Shown here: in pieces, positions 44,996-54,158 of the stretch
Position numbering within the stretch: position 1 is the stretch's first letter
Layout: every line of letters starts with the position of its first letter
Origin: Streptomyces thermodiastaticus
GTDB lineage: Bacteria; Actinomycetota; Actinomycetes; Streptomycetales; Streptomycetaceae
Length of the DNA: 64,000 bases
Direction: 5' to 3'
Assembly: GCF_014656135.1 (NCBI RefSeq)
Contig: NZ_BNBV01000003.1
Coordinates: forward strand, 186,001-250,000
Made by a program: the position numbers and the translations under genes
Notes under the pieces: generated by a model
Database searches by the model: none
Told to the model about the DNA's origin: nothing
What the model saw: only the letters and a program-made list of their open reading frames with translations

Positions 44996-46515
44996 GGCCG
45001 GCGCCAGCTCCGTCCGTCTCGTGCGAGCATCTCGTCCGCCTCGGCGGGCCCCCACGTCCCGGACGGGTACTGCGCGGGCTGTCCGTGTGCCTCCCAGTAC
45101 TCCTCGATCGGGTCGAGGATCTTCCAGGACAGCTCGACCTCCTCCGTGCGAGGGAAGAGGTTGGCGTCACCCAGCAGCACGTCCAGGATGAGGCGCTCGT
45201 ACGCCTCGGGGCTGGACTCGGTGAAGGACTCGCCGTAGGCGAAGTCCATCGTCACGTCCCGGATCTCCATCGAGGTGCCCGGCACCTTGGAGCCGAAGCG
45301 CACGGTGACGCCCTCGTCGGGCTGGACGCGGATGACGACCGCGTTCTGGCCCAGCTCCTCCGTCGCCGTGGTGTCGAACGGGGAGTGCGGGGCGCGCTGG
45401 AAGACGACCGCGATCTCGGTGACGCGGCGGCCGAGCCGCTTGCCGGTGCGCAGGTAGAAGGGGACACCCGCCCAGCGGCGGTTGTCGATCTCCAGCTTGA
45501 TCGCCGCGTAGGTCTCGGTTGTCGACTTCTTGTCGATGCCCTCTTCCTCGAGGTAGCCGATGACCTTCTCGCCGCCCTGCCAGCCGGCCGCGTACTGACC
45601 GCGCACCGTCGAGGCGCCCAGGTCCTTGGGCAGCCGCACCGCCCCGAGCACCTTCGCCTTCTCCGCGGCGAGCGCGGCGGCGTCGAAGGAGGCGGGCTCC
45701 TCCATCGCGGTCAGCGCCATCAGCTGCAGCAGATGGTTCTGGATGACGTCCCGGGCGGCGCCGATGCCGTCGTAGTAGCCGGCCCGGCCGCCGATGCCGA
45801 TGTCCTCGGCCATGGTGATCTGCACATGGTCCACGAAGGACCGGTTCCAGACCGGCTCGAACATCTGGTTGGCGAAGCGCAGCGCCAGGATGTTCTGGAC
45901 GGTCTCCTTGCCCAGGTAGTGGTCGATGCGGAAGACCTGGTCCGGGGCGAACACCTCGTGGACGATCCTGTTCAGCTCCTCGGCGGACCGCAGATCGTGG
46001 CCGAAGGGCTTCTCGATGACCGCGCGCCGCCAGGAACCGCCGGTCTGGTCGGCCAGTCCGTGCTTCTTCAGCTGCTGGATGACGACAGGGAAGGACCGCG
46101 GCGGCACCGACAGGTAGAAGGCGAAGTTGCCGCCCGTGCCCTGTGCCTTGTCCAGGTCCTCGATCGTGCTGCGCAGCCGCTCGAAGGCCTCGTCGTCCTC
46201 GAACGTGCCCTGCACGAAGCGCATGCCCTGGCTGAGCTGCTGCCAGACCTCCTCGCGGAACGGGGTGCGCGCATGCTCCTTGACCGCGTCGTGCACGACC
46301 TGCGCGAAGTCCTCGTCCTCCCAGTCCCGCCGGGCGAAGCCGACGAGCGAGAAGCCCGGCGGCAGCAGCCCCCGGTTGGCCAGGTCGTACACGGCCGGCA
46401 TCAGCTTCTTGCGGGACAGGTCGCCGGTGACGCCGAAGATCACCAGGCCCGACGGCCCCGCGATGCGCGGGAGCCGTCGGTCTGCGGGGTCACGCAGCGG
46501 GTTGCCGCTGGTCAA
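44992..46515 (-). CDS. zwf: Glucose-6-phosphate 1-dehydrogenase
   Basis: Oxidises glucose 6-phosphate with NADP+ as the entry step of the pentose phosphate pathway. The 507-residue product has the nucleotide site LVIFGVTGDLSRKKLMPAVYDL, the catalytic/substrate motif RIDHYLGKETVQN, and EKPFGHDL. The start is a rare TTG at 46515, giving TSGNPLRDPADRRLPRIAGPS; GGAGG lies 9 nt upstream and overlaps the end of tal. No ATG or GTG is available in the right place. It is co-transcribed with opcA. Confidence 0.96.
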   Translation of the reverse strand: MTSGNPLRDPADRRLPRIAGPSGLVIFGVTGDLSRKKLMPAVYDLANRGLLPPGFSLVGFARRDWEDEDFAQVVHDAVKEHARTPFREEVWQQLSQGMRFVQGTFEDDEAFERLRSTIEDLDKAQGTGGNFAFYLSVPPRSFPVVIQQLKKHGLADQTGGSWRRAVIEKPFGHDLRSAEELNRIVHEVFAPDQVFRIDHYLGKETVQNILALRFANQMFEPVWNRSFVDHVQITMAEDIGIGGRAGYYDGIGAARDVIQNHLLQLMALTAMEEPASFDAAALAAEKAKVLGAVRLPKDLGASTVRGQYAAGWQGGEKVIGYLEEEGIDKKSTTETYAAIKLEIDNRRWAGVPFYLRTGKRLGRRVTEIAVVFQRAPHSPFDTTATEELGQNAVVIRVQPDEGVTVRFGSKVPGTSMEIRDVTMDFAYGESFTESSPEAYERLILDVLLGDANLFPRTEEVELSWKILDPIEEYWEAHGQPAQYPSGTWGPAEADEMLARDGRSWRRP

Positions 46516-46519
46516 CGTG

Positions 46520-47638
46520 TCATCCCTCCGCCGGAGCAAGGCGCTCCAGCTCTGCCTCGGTCGACTTCAGCAGGTCGTTCCAGGAGGCCTCGAACTTCTC
46601 GACGCCCTCGTCCTCCAGGACCTGGACCACCTCGTCGTAGGAGATGCCGAGCTTCTCCAGCGCGTCCAGGTCGGCACGGGCCTGCTCGTAGGTGCCCTTG
46701 ATCGCGTCGCCGCGGATCTCACCGTGGTCCTCGGTGGCCAGCAGCGTGACCTCGGGCATGGTGTTCACCGTGTTCGGCGCGACCAGCTCCTCGACGTACA
46801 GGGTGTCCCGGTACGCCTTGTCCTTCACGCCGGTGGACGCCCACAGCGGACGCTGCCGGTTGGCGCCGGCGTTCTCCAGCGTGCTCCAGCGCTCGGAGGA
46901 GAAGACCTCCTCGTAGGCCTGGTAGGCCAGCCGCGCGTTGGCCACGGCCGCCTTGCCGCGCAGCGCCTTGGCCTCGTCGGTGCCCAGCTGGTCCAGGCGC
47001 CGGTCGATCTCGGTGTCCACACGGGAGACGAAGAACGACGCCACCGAGTGGATCTTCGACAGGTCCAGGCCCTTCTCCCGGGCCTTCTCCAGGCCGGTGA
47101 GGTAGGCGTCCATGACCGCGCGGTAGCGCTCCAGGGAGAAGATCAGCGTGACGTTGACGCTGATGCCCTTGGCGATCGTCTCGGTGATCGCCGGGAGACC
47201 GGCCCGGGTGGCCGGGATCTTGATGAACGTGTTGGGCCGGTCCACCAGCCAGGCCAGCTGCTTGGCCTCGGCGACCGTCGCCCGCGTGTTGTGCGCCAGG
47301 CGCGGGTCGACCTCGATGGACACCCGGCCGTCCTTGCCGTCGGTCGCGTCGAACAGCGGGCGCAGGATGTCGGCGGCGTCCCGCACGTCCGCCGTGGTGA
47401 TCATGCGGATCGCCTCTTCCACGGTGACCTTGCGGGCGGCGAGGTCCGCCAGCTGCTGCTCGTAGCCGTCGCCGCTGCTGATGGCCTTCTGGAAGATGGT
47501 CGGGTTGGTGGTGACGCCCACGACGTGCTGCTGGTCGATCAGCTCGGCGAGGTTGCCGGACGTGATCCGCTTGCGCGACAGGTCGTCCAGCCAGATCGCC
47601 ACGCCTTCGTCGGAGAGGCGCTTGAGTGCGTCTGTCAT
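46520..47638 (-). CDS. tal: Transaldolase
   Basis: Moves a dihydroxyacetone unit between sugar phosphates in the non-oxidative pentose phosphate pathway. The 372-residue product is of the long actinobacterial type. It has [28 protein letters not shown], the Schiff-base lysine in [16 protein letters not shown], and [16 protein letters not shown] 47638 follows AGGAGATG. The zwf start lies 4 bp after its stop, with the zwf ribosome site inside tal. Confidence 0.97.
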   Translation of the reverse strand: MTDALKRLSDEGVAIWLDDLSRKRITSGNLAELIDQQHVVGVTTNPTIFQKAISSGDGYEQQLADLAARKVTVEEAIRMITTADVRDAADILRPLFDATDGKDGRVSIEVDPRLAHNTRATVAEAKQLAWLVDRPNTFIKIPATRAGLPAITETIAKGISVNVTLIFSLERYRAVMDAYLTGLEKAREKGLDLSKIHSVASFFVSRVDTEIDRRLDQLGTDEAKALRGKAAVANARLAYQAYEEVFSSERWSTLENAGANRQRPLWASTGVKDKAYRDTLYVEELVAPNTVNTMPEVTLLATEDHGEIRGDAIKGTYEQARADLDALEKLGISYDEVVQVLEDEGVEKFEASWNDLLKSTEAELERLAPAEG

Positions 47639-47672
47639 GGAAATTGCATCTCCTACGTGTCGTATATGAGCG

Positions 47673-49760
47673 TCAGCGCTGAGCGGCGGCGAGAGATTCC
47701 TTGGCCTTTGCGGCCACGTTCTCGGCGGTGAAGCCGAATTCCTTGAACAGCAGCTTGCCGTCGGCGGACGCACCGAAGTGCTCCAGGGAGACGATCCGTC
47801 CGGCGTCTCCCACGTACCGGTGCCAGGACAGGCCCACACCGGCCTCCACCGCGACACGCGCCCTGACGGCAGGCGGCAGGACGCTGTCCCGGTACCCCTG
47901 GTCCTGCTCCTCGAACCACTCGATGCACGGCATGGACACCACACGGGTGGGGATGCCCTCGGCCTGCAGCTGCTCCCGGGCCGCCACGGCGACCTGCACC
48001 TCGGAGCCGGTGGCGATCAGCAGGACCCGCGGCTCGCCGCCCTCGGCCTCGAACAGGACGTAGCCGCCGCGCGCGGCGTTGTCGTCGGGCTCGTAGACGG
48101 GCACGCCCTGCCGGGTCAGCGCCAGGCCGTGCGGCTGGCCCTTGCCGTACTCCTTGGTCCAGCGCTTGAGGATCTCCCGCCAGGCGATCGCGGTCTCGTT
48201 GGCGTCGGCCGGGCGGACGATGTTCAGGTTCGGGATGGCGCGCAGCGAGGCCAGGTGCTCCACCGGCTGGTGGGTGGGGCCGTCCTCGCCCAGGCCGATG
48301 GAGTCGTGCGTCCACACGTACGTCACCGGCAGGTGCATCAGGGCCGACAGGCGCACCGCGTTGCGCATGTAGTCGGAGAACACCAGGAAGGTGCCGCCGT
48401 AGATGCGGGTGTTGCCGTGCAGGGCGATGCCGTTCATCTCCGCGGCCATCGCGTGCTCGCGGATGCCGAAGTGGACGGTGCGGCCGTACGGGTCGGCCTC
48501 GGGCAGCGGGTTGCCCTTCGGCAGGAACGACGACGTCTTGTCGATGGTGGTGTTGTTCGAGCCGGCCAGGTCGGCGGAGCCGCCCCACAGCTCGGGGATC
48601 ACCGCGCCGAGGGCCTGCAGCACCTTGCCGGAGGCGGCGCGGGTGGCGACCGACTTGCCGGCCTCGAACACCGGGATCTTCTCGGCCCAGCCGGTGGGCA
48701 GCTCGCCCTTGGCGATCCGGTCGAACTCGGCGGCGCGCTCGGCGTTGGCCTCACGCCAGGCCTGGAAGGACTTCTCCCACTCCTCGCGGGCCTGCCGGCC
48801 GCGCTCGACCGCCTTGCGGGTGTGGGCGATGACCTCGTCGGCGACCTCGAAGTGCTTGTCCGGGTCGAAGCCGAGGACGCGCTTGGTGGCCGCGACCTCC
48901 TCCTCGCCCAGCGCCGAGCCGTGCGCGGCCTCGGTGTTCTGCGCGTTCGGGGCCGGCCAGGCGATGATCGAGCGCATCGCGATGAACGACGGCTTGTCCG
49001 TGACCTTCTTCGCCTCCTGGATGGCGGCGTAGATGGCGCGCGGGTCCAGGTCGCCGTTCTCCTGCGGCTCCACCCGCTGCACGTGCCAGCCGTAGGACTC
49101 GTACCGCTTGACGGTGTCCTCGGACACGGCCGTGGCGGTGTCGCCCTCGATCGAGATGTGGTTGTCGTCCCACAGCAGGATCAGGTTGCCCAGCTTCTGA
49201 TGCCCCGCCAGCGAGGACGCCTCGGCGGAGATGCCCTCCTGCAGGCAGCCGTCACCGGCGATGCAGTAGACGTAGTGGTCGAAGGGCGAGGTGCCCTCCG
49301 GCGCGTCGGGGTCGAACAGGCCGCGCTCGTAGCGGGCGGCCATCGCCATGCCCACCGCGTTGGCCACACCCTGGCCCAGCGGGCCCGTGGTGGTCTCCAC
49401 GCCCGCGGTGTGCCCGTACTCCGGGTGACCGGGGGTCTTCGAACCCCAGGTGCGGAACGCCTTCAGGTCGTCCAGCTCCAGACCGAAGCCCGCCAGGTAC
49501 AGCTGCGTGTACAGGGTCAGGGAGGAGTGGCCGGCGGACAGCACGAAGCGGTCGCGCCCCACCCACTGCGGATCGGACGGGTCGTGCCGCATCACCTTCT
49601 GGAACAAGGTGTAGGCCGCGGGCGCCAGGCTCATCGCCGTACCGGGATGGCCGTTGCCGACCTTCTGTACGGCATCGGCGGCCAGGACACGCGCGGTGTC
49701 CACCGCACGCTGGTCCAGCTCGGTCCACTCGAGGTCTGTGGTGGTCGGCTTGGTGCTCAC
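47673..49760 (-). CDS. tkt: Transketolase
   Basis: Thiamine diphosphate enzyme that moves two-carbon units between sugar phosphates. The 695-residue product has [15 protein letters not shown], the TPP/Mg motif [47 protein letters not shown] and [30 protein letters not shown] 49760 has GAGGAG about 12 nt upstream. It heads the minus-strand operon tkt-tal-zwf-opcA-pgl; 34 bp separate it from tal. Confidence 0.98.
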   Translation of the reverse strand: MSTKPTTTDLEWTELDQRAVDTARVLAADAVQKVGNGHPGTAMSLAPAAYTLFQKVMRHDPSDPQWVGRDRFVLSAGHSSLTLYTQLYLAGFGLELDDLKAFRTWGSKTPGHPEYGHTAGVETTTGPLGQGVANAVGMAMAARYERGLFDPDAPEGTSPFDHYVYCIAGDGCLQEGISAEASSLAGHQKLGNLILLWDDNHISIEGDTATAVSEDTVKRYESYGWHVQRVEPQENGDLDPRAIYAAIQEAKKVTDKPSFIAMRSIIAWPAPNAQNTEAAHGSALGEEEVAATKRVLGFDPDKHFEVADEVIAHTRKAVERGRQAREEWEKSFQAWREANAERAAEFDRIAKGELPTGWAEKIPVFEAGKSVATRAASGKVLQALGAVIPELWGGSADLAGSNNTTIDKTSSFLPKGNPLPEADPYGRTVHFGIREHAMAAEMNGIALHGNTRIYGGTFLVFSDYMRNAVRLSALMHLPVTYVWTHDSIGLGEDGPTHQPVEHLASLRAIPNLNIVRPADANETAIAWREILKRWTKEYGKGQPHGLALTRQGVPVYEPDDNAARGGYVLFEAEGGEPRVLLIATGSEVQVAVAAREQLQAEGIPTRVVSMPCIEWFEEQDQGYRDSVLPPAVRARVAVEAGVGLSWHRYVGDAGRIVSLEHFGASADGKLLFKEFGFTAENVAAKAKESLAAAQR

Positions 49761-49818
49761 CCTGAGTCAGGGCTCCTCTCCACATGTCGGATGCCGGTGC
49801 ACTTGACCACGCACCGGC

Positions 49819-49841
49819 GGCCGGCGTTCTTCGCGCCGGCC
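49819..49841 (-). promoter_or_regulatory. Leader hairpin of the tkt transcript
   Basis: GGCCGGCG and CGCCGGCC flank the 7-nt loop, within the presumed 5' leader of tkt, about 60 nt upstream of the start. Function unknown; it may affect mRNA stability or translation. Confidence 0.4.
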
Positions 49842-49962
49842 GGCATCGATGAGCCTACCCCCGTAACAACGTGCATTTTTTCGAGTGATTCCAGACTGCC
49901 GGGAGTTGGTGAAATCCGCCTCTCGACTCGCGCGTTCCGTATTCGGCACGTGAAAAGGAAGC

Positions 49963-49985
49963 CGCTCATTCGATCGCTCATTCGA
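49963..49985. repeat. Direct repeat CGCTCATTCGA x2, 12-bp period
   Basis: Perfect 11-bp copies start at 49963 and 49975. The spacing is close to one helical turn, as for sites of a dimeric or two-component response regulator. No regulator is assigned. Confidence 0.5.
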
Positions 49986-50212
49986 GCTGGTCCGTGCCCG
50001 TCGGACAACTCCCCGCCCGCGTGTCTGTGCAGGTGCGCCGCAGTGGCCCGCGGGGGCGGCGGAGGCTGCCCGGCGGGCCGTGCGGTCAACACGACCCCAC
50101 CCCCGCGAAAGTCCGGGTCTGGGCAACGTCTACAGTGGCGTGGTACGCGCGAGCCTTTACCGTGAGTTCACGGGGGCGGGGGCTCGCTGGGATGTCTCTG
50201 TCAGGGGTGTGC

Positions 50213-51193
50213 GTGACGGCCGTAGAATCCCGTCCAGCGGGTGCGGGCACTGCCCATGCCGTTCAGGCGATGGGGGAACTCGGTGCGGGCCACAGTCCGG
50301 ACCACCGGCCGTTCGGGGCCCGCCTGAAGGCGTTCGTGGCGCTGACCAAGCCGCGGATCATCGAACTGCTGCTGATCACCACCGTTCCGGTGATGTTCCT
50401 GGCGCAGCAGGGCGTGCCCGACATGAAACTCGTGCTGCTCACCTGTGTCGGCGGCTACCTGTCCGCGGGCGGCGCCAACGCCCTGAACATGTACATCGAC
50501 CGGGACATCGACGCGGTGATGGACCGCACCTCGCAGCGGCCGCTGGTCACCGGAATGGTCAGCCCGCGCGAGTGCCTGGTCTTCGGCATCACCCTGGGGA
50601 TCGTCTCCACGCTCCTCTTCGGTTTCACCGTCAACTGGCTGTCGGCGTGGCTGTCGCTCGGGGCGCTGCTGTTCTACGTCGTGGTCTACACGATGATCCT
50701 CAAGCGGCGTACCTCACAGAACATCGTCTGGGGCGGCATCGCCGGCTGCATGCCGGTGCTGATCGGCTGGTCCTCGGTCACCAACTCGATGTCGTGGGCG
50801 CCCGTCATCCTCTTCGTCGTCATGTTCTTCTGGACGCCGCCGCACTACTGGCCGCTGTCCATGAAGGTCAAGGACGACTACGCCCGGGTGGGCGTGCCGA
50901 TGCTGCCGGTCATCGCCGGCAACAAGGTCGTCGCCAAGCAGATCGTCATCTACAGCTGGGCGATGGTCCTCGTCTCGCTGCTGCTGACCCCGCTCGGTTA
51001 CACGGGCTGGTTCTACACGGTGGTCGCGCTGGCGGCCGGCGGCTTCTGGCTGTGGGAGGCGCACGCGCTGCAGAACCGGGCCAAGGCCGAGGTGACGGGC
51101 GCGAAGCTGAAGGAGATGCGGCTGTTCCACTGGTCCATCACCTACGTGTCGATCCTGTTCCTTGCGGTCGCGGTGGACCCCTTCCTGCGGTAG
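50213..51193 (+). CDS. ctaB: Protoheme IX farnesyltransferase (heme O synthase)
   Basis: Attaches a farnesyl group to heme B to make heme O for cytochrome oxidases. The 326-residue membrane protein has about nine hydrophobic helices and the UbiA-family Asp-rich motif [19 protein letters not shown], followed by [17 protein letters not shown] and [23 protein letters not shown]. The GTG at 50213 has AGGGG 5 nt upstream; GTG 50207 and ATG 50192 are in-frame alternatives. The next enzyme of the pathway, CtaA, is encoded 2 kb away on the other strand. A very strong terminator follows. Confidence 0.95.
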   Translation: MTAVESRPAGAGTAHAVQAMGELGAGHSPDHRPFGARLKAFVALTKPRIIELLLITTVPVMFLAQQGVPDMKLVLLTCVGGYLSAGGANALNMYIDRDIDAVMDRTSQRPLVTGMVSPRECLVFGITLGIVSTLLFGFTVNWLSAWLSLGALLFYVVVYTMILKRRTSQNIVWGGIAGCMPVLIGWSSVTNSMSWAPVILFVVMFFWTPPHYWPLSMKVKDDYARVGVPMLPVIAGNKVVAKQIVIYSWAMVLVSLLLTPLGYTGWFYTVVALAAGGFWLWEAHALQNRAKAEVTGAKLKEMRLFHWSITYVSILFLAVAVDPFLR

Positions 51194-51231
51194 CCCGCAC
51201 GCGGCGCATCCGTCGCCGCGCAGCGCTGCCC

Positions 51232-51273
51232 GACGGGCGGGGTGGGTGGTCAAGGCCACCCACCCCGCCCGTC
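51232..51273. terminator. ctaB terminator, long perfect hairpin
   Basis: A perfect 18-bp stem (51232-51249 with 51256-51273) with a 6-nt loop, 38 bp after the ctaB stop and just before the next promoter. Confidence 0.85.
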
Positions 51274-51294
51274 GCCGTTTCCGCTACTCATGGG

Positions 51295-51300
51295 TAGTCT
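51295..51300 (+). promoter_or_regulatory. -10 element of leaderless promoter
   Basis: TAGTCT is 6 nt before the ATG at 51307. Confidence 0.55.
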
Positions 51301-51306
51301 CGGGCC

Positions 51307-51639
51307 ATGGCAGAGACGCAACAGGCTGACACCAAGGCCGACCGCACGGCGGCCCGCCTCGCCCACCGCATCGGCTCCTTCTCCAAGGCCCACGGCGGCG
51401 CCGAGGGACAGGTCGCGTACATCGGACAGCGCGGCGCCCGGATCGTCCTCGTCGGCGAGGACGGCGCCTGGGGTGACATCGTGGCCCCGAGCTACGCCAT
51501 CGCTGAGAAGGCTGTGCAGAAGGCGGGGATCACCGTCCACGAGGCGTTCGACGGCGCCCTGGCGGCCAAGGTGAAGACGGGCCGCTACGAGTGGACCCGC
51601 ATGGCGGGCATCCAGGTGGGCGGCCCGCGTAACCGCTGA
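51307..51639 (+). CDS. Small conserved-looking protein of unknown function
   Basis: A 110-residue soluble protein: a helical start (ADRTAARLAHRIGSFSKAHGG), then AEGQVAYIGQRGARIVLVGEDGAWGDIVAPSYAIAEKAVQKAGI and TGRYEWTRMAGIQVGG. The regular strand-helix pattern and normal codon bias argue for a real gene, but I recognise no domain. It has its own leaderless promoter and its own terminator-like hairpin (51666-51700), so it is a single-gene unit. Confidence 0.8.
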   Translation: MAETQQADTKADRTAARLAHRIGSFSKAHGGAEGQVAYIGQRGARIVLVGEDGAWGDIVAPSYAIAEKAVQKAGITVHEAFDGALAAKVKTGRYEWTRMAGIQVGGPRNR

Positions 51640-52051
51640 GCCGGTCCCCGTGTGACGAGAACGACGCTGGGCCTCGACGCGGACGAGCACGAGGCCCAGC
51701 CGGCCGTGGTGGGGCCGCCCGCGCAGGGACACGGCGCCCTGCATCACTTCATGGCCCGTTCCTCGCGCACGTTCTTCCACCGCCCGCGAGTCACCGACAG
51801 GCCCCTCGCCCACGCACCCGCACTGGCCGGCTGACTCGGACGAGGCCGCTGTTCGCGCCTCACCGACTCCTCGGATGGTGTCGAACGGACAACGTCTCGC
51901 CGGTCGGAGAGCGGTTGAGCGTCCGTCCGCGGGCATCCGCGGGCCTGGGGAGCGAACTCGCTGTGCGTTCGGCTTGTCGGCCTGCCGGCCTGCCGGCCTC
52001 GGCCGGCCGGGGTACGGAATGCGCGGCTCGTGGGGCGAGTTGTGCGGAAGC
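51640..52051. other. Intergenic region with terminator hairpin
   Basis: 412 bp without a supported gene. Besides the hairpin at 51666-51700 there is a short low-complexity stretch of GGCCTGCC units at 51978-52000. A 60-codon frame at 51652-51834 lies over the hairpin and is not credible. Confidence 0.5.
51666..51700 (+). terminator. Terminator hairpin after the 51.3-kb gene
   Basis: GCTGGGCCTCG and CGAGGCCCAGC form an 11-bp perfect stem with a 13-nt loop, 26 bp after the stop codon. Confidence 0.7.
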
Positions 52052-52996
52052 ATGAAGGCAGTCGGAGTTCTCGAGTTCGGTGGTCCCGACGTTCTGCGGG
52101 TGCTGGATCTGCCCGAGCCGCAGGCGGGGCCGGGTGAGGTCCGTGTCAGTGTGCACGCGGCCGCGGTCAGTCCGACCGACGTTCTGCTGCGGACCGGCGG
52201 TCATGCCGTCCGCATGCCCGGTCGCCGGCCTCCGTTCGTGCCGGGCATGGACGCGGCCGGAGTGATCGACCAGCTGGGGCCCGCAACCGGCGGCCGGCTG
52301 GCCGTGGGCCAGCGGGTCGTCGCCCTGGTGCCGTTCACCGGTCCGCACGGCGGTGCCTACGCGGAGCAGGTCGTGGTGCCCGCCGCGTCGGTGGTGCCGG
52401 CGCCGGCGGGGGTGGGTTTCCCGGAGGCGTCCACCCTGTTGATGAACGCCATGACCGCGCGTCTCGCCCTGGACGTGCTGGCCGTGCCGCGCGGTGGCAC
52501 GGTCGCGGTGACCGGTGCCGCCGGCGCCGTGGGCGGGTACGCGGTAGAGCTGGCCAAGGCCGACGGGCTGACCGTGATCGCCGACGCGGCCGAGGGCGAT
52601 GCCGCGGTGGTCCGCGGCTTCGGGGCGGACCATGTCGTCGAGCGCGGCAGCGGTGTCGCCGCGCGGATCCGGGAGTGCGTGCCCGGGGGAGTGGATGCGC
52701 TGGTCGACGGGTCGATGCAGACCACCGAGGTGGTGCCCGCGATCCGTGACGGCGGGGCCCTGGCCGAACTGCGGGGCTGGTCCGGGCCGGCCGGGCGGGG
52801 CATCCGGGTGCACCCGGTGATGGTGTCCGACCGGCTGGAGGACATCGCGGGCCTGGACGCCCTGTGCCGTCTGGCCGAGAAGGGCGTGCTGACGCTGCGC
52901 GTCGCCGAGGTGCTGCCCGCGCACGAAGCGGCCAGGGCACACCGTCTGCTGGAGGCCGGCGGCCTGCGGGGGAGGGTGGTGCTGGACTTCTCCTGA
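52052..52996 (+). CDS. Zinc-independent alcohol dehydrogenase/quinone oxidoreductase-like protein
   Basis: A 314-residue medium-chain reductase. The GroES-like domain (KAVGVLEFGGPDVLRVLDLPEPQAGPGEVRVSVHAAAVSPTDVLLRTG) is followed by a Rossmann domain with VAVTGAAGAVGGYAVELAKADG. The structural and catalytic zinc ligands of true alcohol dehydrogenases are missing, as in quinone oxidoreductases, so NADPH-dependent reduction of a quinone or enone is likely. The substrate is unknown. ATG 52052 follows CGGAAG. It is convergent with ctaA and has a slightly lower third-position GC than its neighbours. Confidence 0.87.
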   Translation: MKAVGVLEFGGPDVLRVLDLPEPQAGPGEVRVSVHAAAVSPTDVLLRTGGHAVRMPGRRPPFVPGMDAAGVIDQLGPATGGRLAVGQRVVALVPFTGPHGGAYAEQVVVPAASVVPAPAGVGFPEASTLLMNAMTARLALDVLAVPRGGTVAVTGAAGAVGGYAVELAKADGLTVIADAAEGDAAVVRGFGADHVVERGSGVAARIRECVPGGVDALVDGSMQTTEVVPAIRDGGALAELRGWSGPAGRGIRVHPVMVSDRLEDIAGLDALCRLAEKGVLTLRVAEVLPAHEAARAHRLLEAGGLRGRVVLDFS

Positions 52997-53077
52997 AGAC
53001 CCCGGCGAACGGGGCGGCGGCACAGGGGAGCACCCGGCGGCCGTACGGTGTACGGTCCTGAGCGGCTCCCCGGCCGC

Positions 53078-54079
53078 CTACGCCTTGCTGAGCGCGGCCT
53101 CGGCGGACCGCTCCGGCGGCTGAGCCGGTTCCGTCGCCGGCCGCTCGCGCAGCGACAGCAGCACCCGCAGGACGGCGATCCAGATCAGCGCCGAACCGAG
53201 CATGTGCAGGCCGACCAGGAACTCCGGCAGCTTGGTGAAGTACTGGACGTAGCCCAGGACACCCTGCAGGAGCAGCACGACGAAGAGGTCCCGGGTGCGC
53301 CGCAGCGGTCCCTGCGGCGCGTCCACCGCCTTGAGCACGAACCACAGGGCGAAGGTCAGCGTGACCACGACCCAGGCGAGCACGGCGTGCAGTTTCGCCA
53401 CGGTCTCCCAGTTCACCGGCATGCGGGGAACGTCGCTGGAGTCGCCCGCGTGCGGACCCGCGCCGGTGACCACGGTACCCACCAGGATCAGCAGCACGGT
53501 GGCGGCCACCAGGAACCACACCAGCTGTACCACCGACGCGCCGACCAGGGGCCGGGGCGCCGCGTCGCCCTCCTTCGCGCGCTGCCACATCAGCACGGCG
53601 ACGGTGATGAGCGCGGTGGTGGCCATGAAGTGCACGGCGACCGTGTACGGGTTCAGGCCGACGAGGACCACGACGCCGCCGATGACGGCGTTGCTCATGA
53701 CGACCCAGAACTGGGCCCAGCCCAGCCGGGTCAGGCTGCGCCGCCGCGGCTTCTGCGAGCGCGCCGCGACGATCGCCCAGCCGACCGCCGCGCACAGGAC
53801 GTAGGTCAGCATGCGGTTGCCGAACTCGATGGCGCCGTGGAAGCCCATCGCACTGGTCGCGGCCAGCGAGTCGTCGGTGCACTTGGGCCAGGTCGGGCAG
53901 CCGAGCCCGGAGCTGGTCAGGCGCACGGCACCGCCCGTGACGACGAGGACGACCGCCATCACGAGGGCGGCCAGGGCCGCCCGCCGGACGGTCTCGGGCC
54001 GCGGGGTCCAGCGTGCGGCGATGAAGGCGAGCGGGTTGCGCACGGCGGATACGGCGTCGGCGCGGGTCAGCTTTGGCAC
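53078..54079 (-). CDS. ctaA: Heme A synthase (COX15/CtaA)
   Basis: Converts heme O to heme A for aa3-type cytochrome oxidase. The 333-residue membrane protein has eight hydrophobic helices in two similar halves. The heme-ligand histidines lie in SAMGFHGAIEFGNRM, AVHFMATTALITVAVLM, LHAVLAWVVVTLTFALW and VGLHMLGSALIW. The start is set by the promoter: TACCAT lies exactly 7 nt before GTG 54079 (PKLTRADAVSAVRNPL). The ATG nine bases upstream overlaps that -10 and would not be transcribed. It pairs functionally with ctaB. Confidence 0.95.
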   Translation of the reverse strand: MPKLTRADAVSAVRNPLAFIAARWTPRPETVRRAALAALVMAVVLVVTGGAVRLTSSGLGCPTWPKCTDDSLAATSAMGFHGAIEFGNRMLTYVLCAAVGWAIVAARSQKPRRRSLTRLGWAQFWVVMSNAVIGGVVVLVGLNPYTVAVHFMATTALITVAVLMWQRAKEGDAAPRPLVGASVVQLVWFLVAATVLLILVGTVVTGAGPHAGDSSDVPRMPVNWETVAKLHAVLAWVVVTLTFALWFVLKAVDAPQGPLRRTRDLFVVLLLQGVLGYVQYFTKLPEFLVGLHMLGSALIWIAVLRVLLSLRERPATEPAQPPERSAEAALSKA

Positions 54080-54086
54080 GCGTCCC

Positions 54087-54092
54087 ATGGTA
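54087..54092 (-). promoter_or_regulatory. -10 element of leaderless ctaA promoter
   Basis: Minus-strand TACCAT, 7 nt before GTG 54079. It shows that the ATG at 54088 is not the start. Confidence 0.65.
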
Positions 54093-54158
54093 GGGGTCCG
54101 CTTGTGCATGCTTTCACGAGGGTCGCTCCGAGCCGTGTCCATGGGATGCCTCCCGTTC

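Larger units (their letters stand above)
49761..50212. other. Divergent control region between tkt and ctaB
   Basis: 452 bp without a gene. On the tkt side there is TAGGCT (minus strand, 49857-49852), a candidate -10, and a perfect 8-bp hairpin in the leader (49819-49841). In the middle are two direct repeats (49963-49985). The AT-rich stretch GCATTTTTTCGAG at 49872-49884 stands out. Confidence 0.55.

Noticed and set aside
51277..51296. Possible stress sigma factor promoter (GTTT ... GGGTA) before the 51.3-kb gene
   Set aside because: The spacer is 11 bp, too short for the SigB-like consensus; the TAGTCT leaderless -10 explains the site better.
51652..51834. 60-codon plus-strand frame after the 51.3-kb gene
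   Set aside because: It covers the terminator hairpin, has no ribosome site, and its composition looks random.
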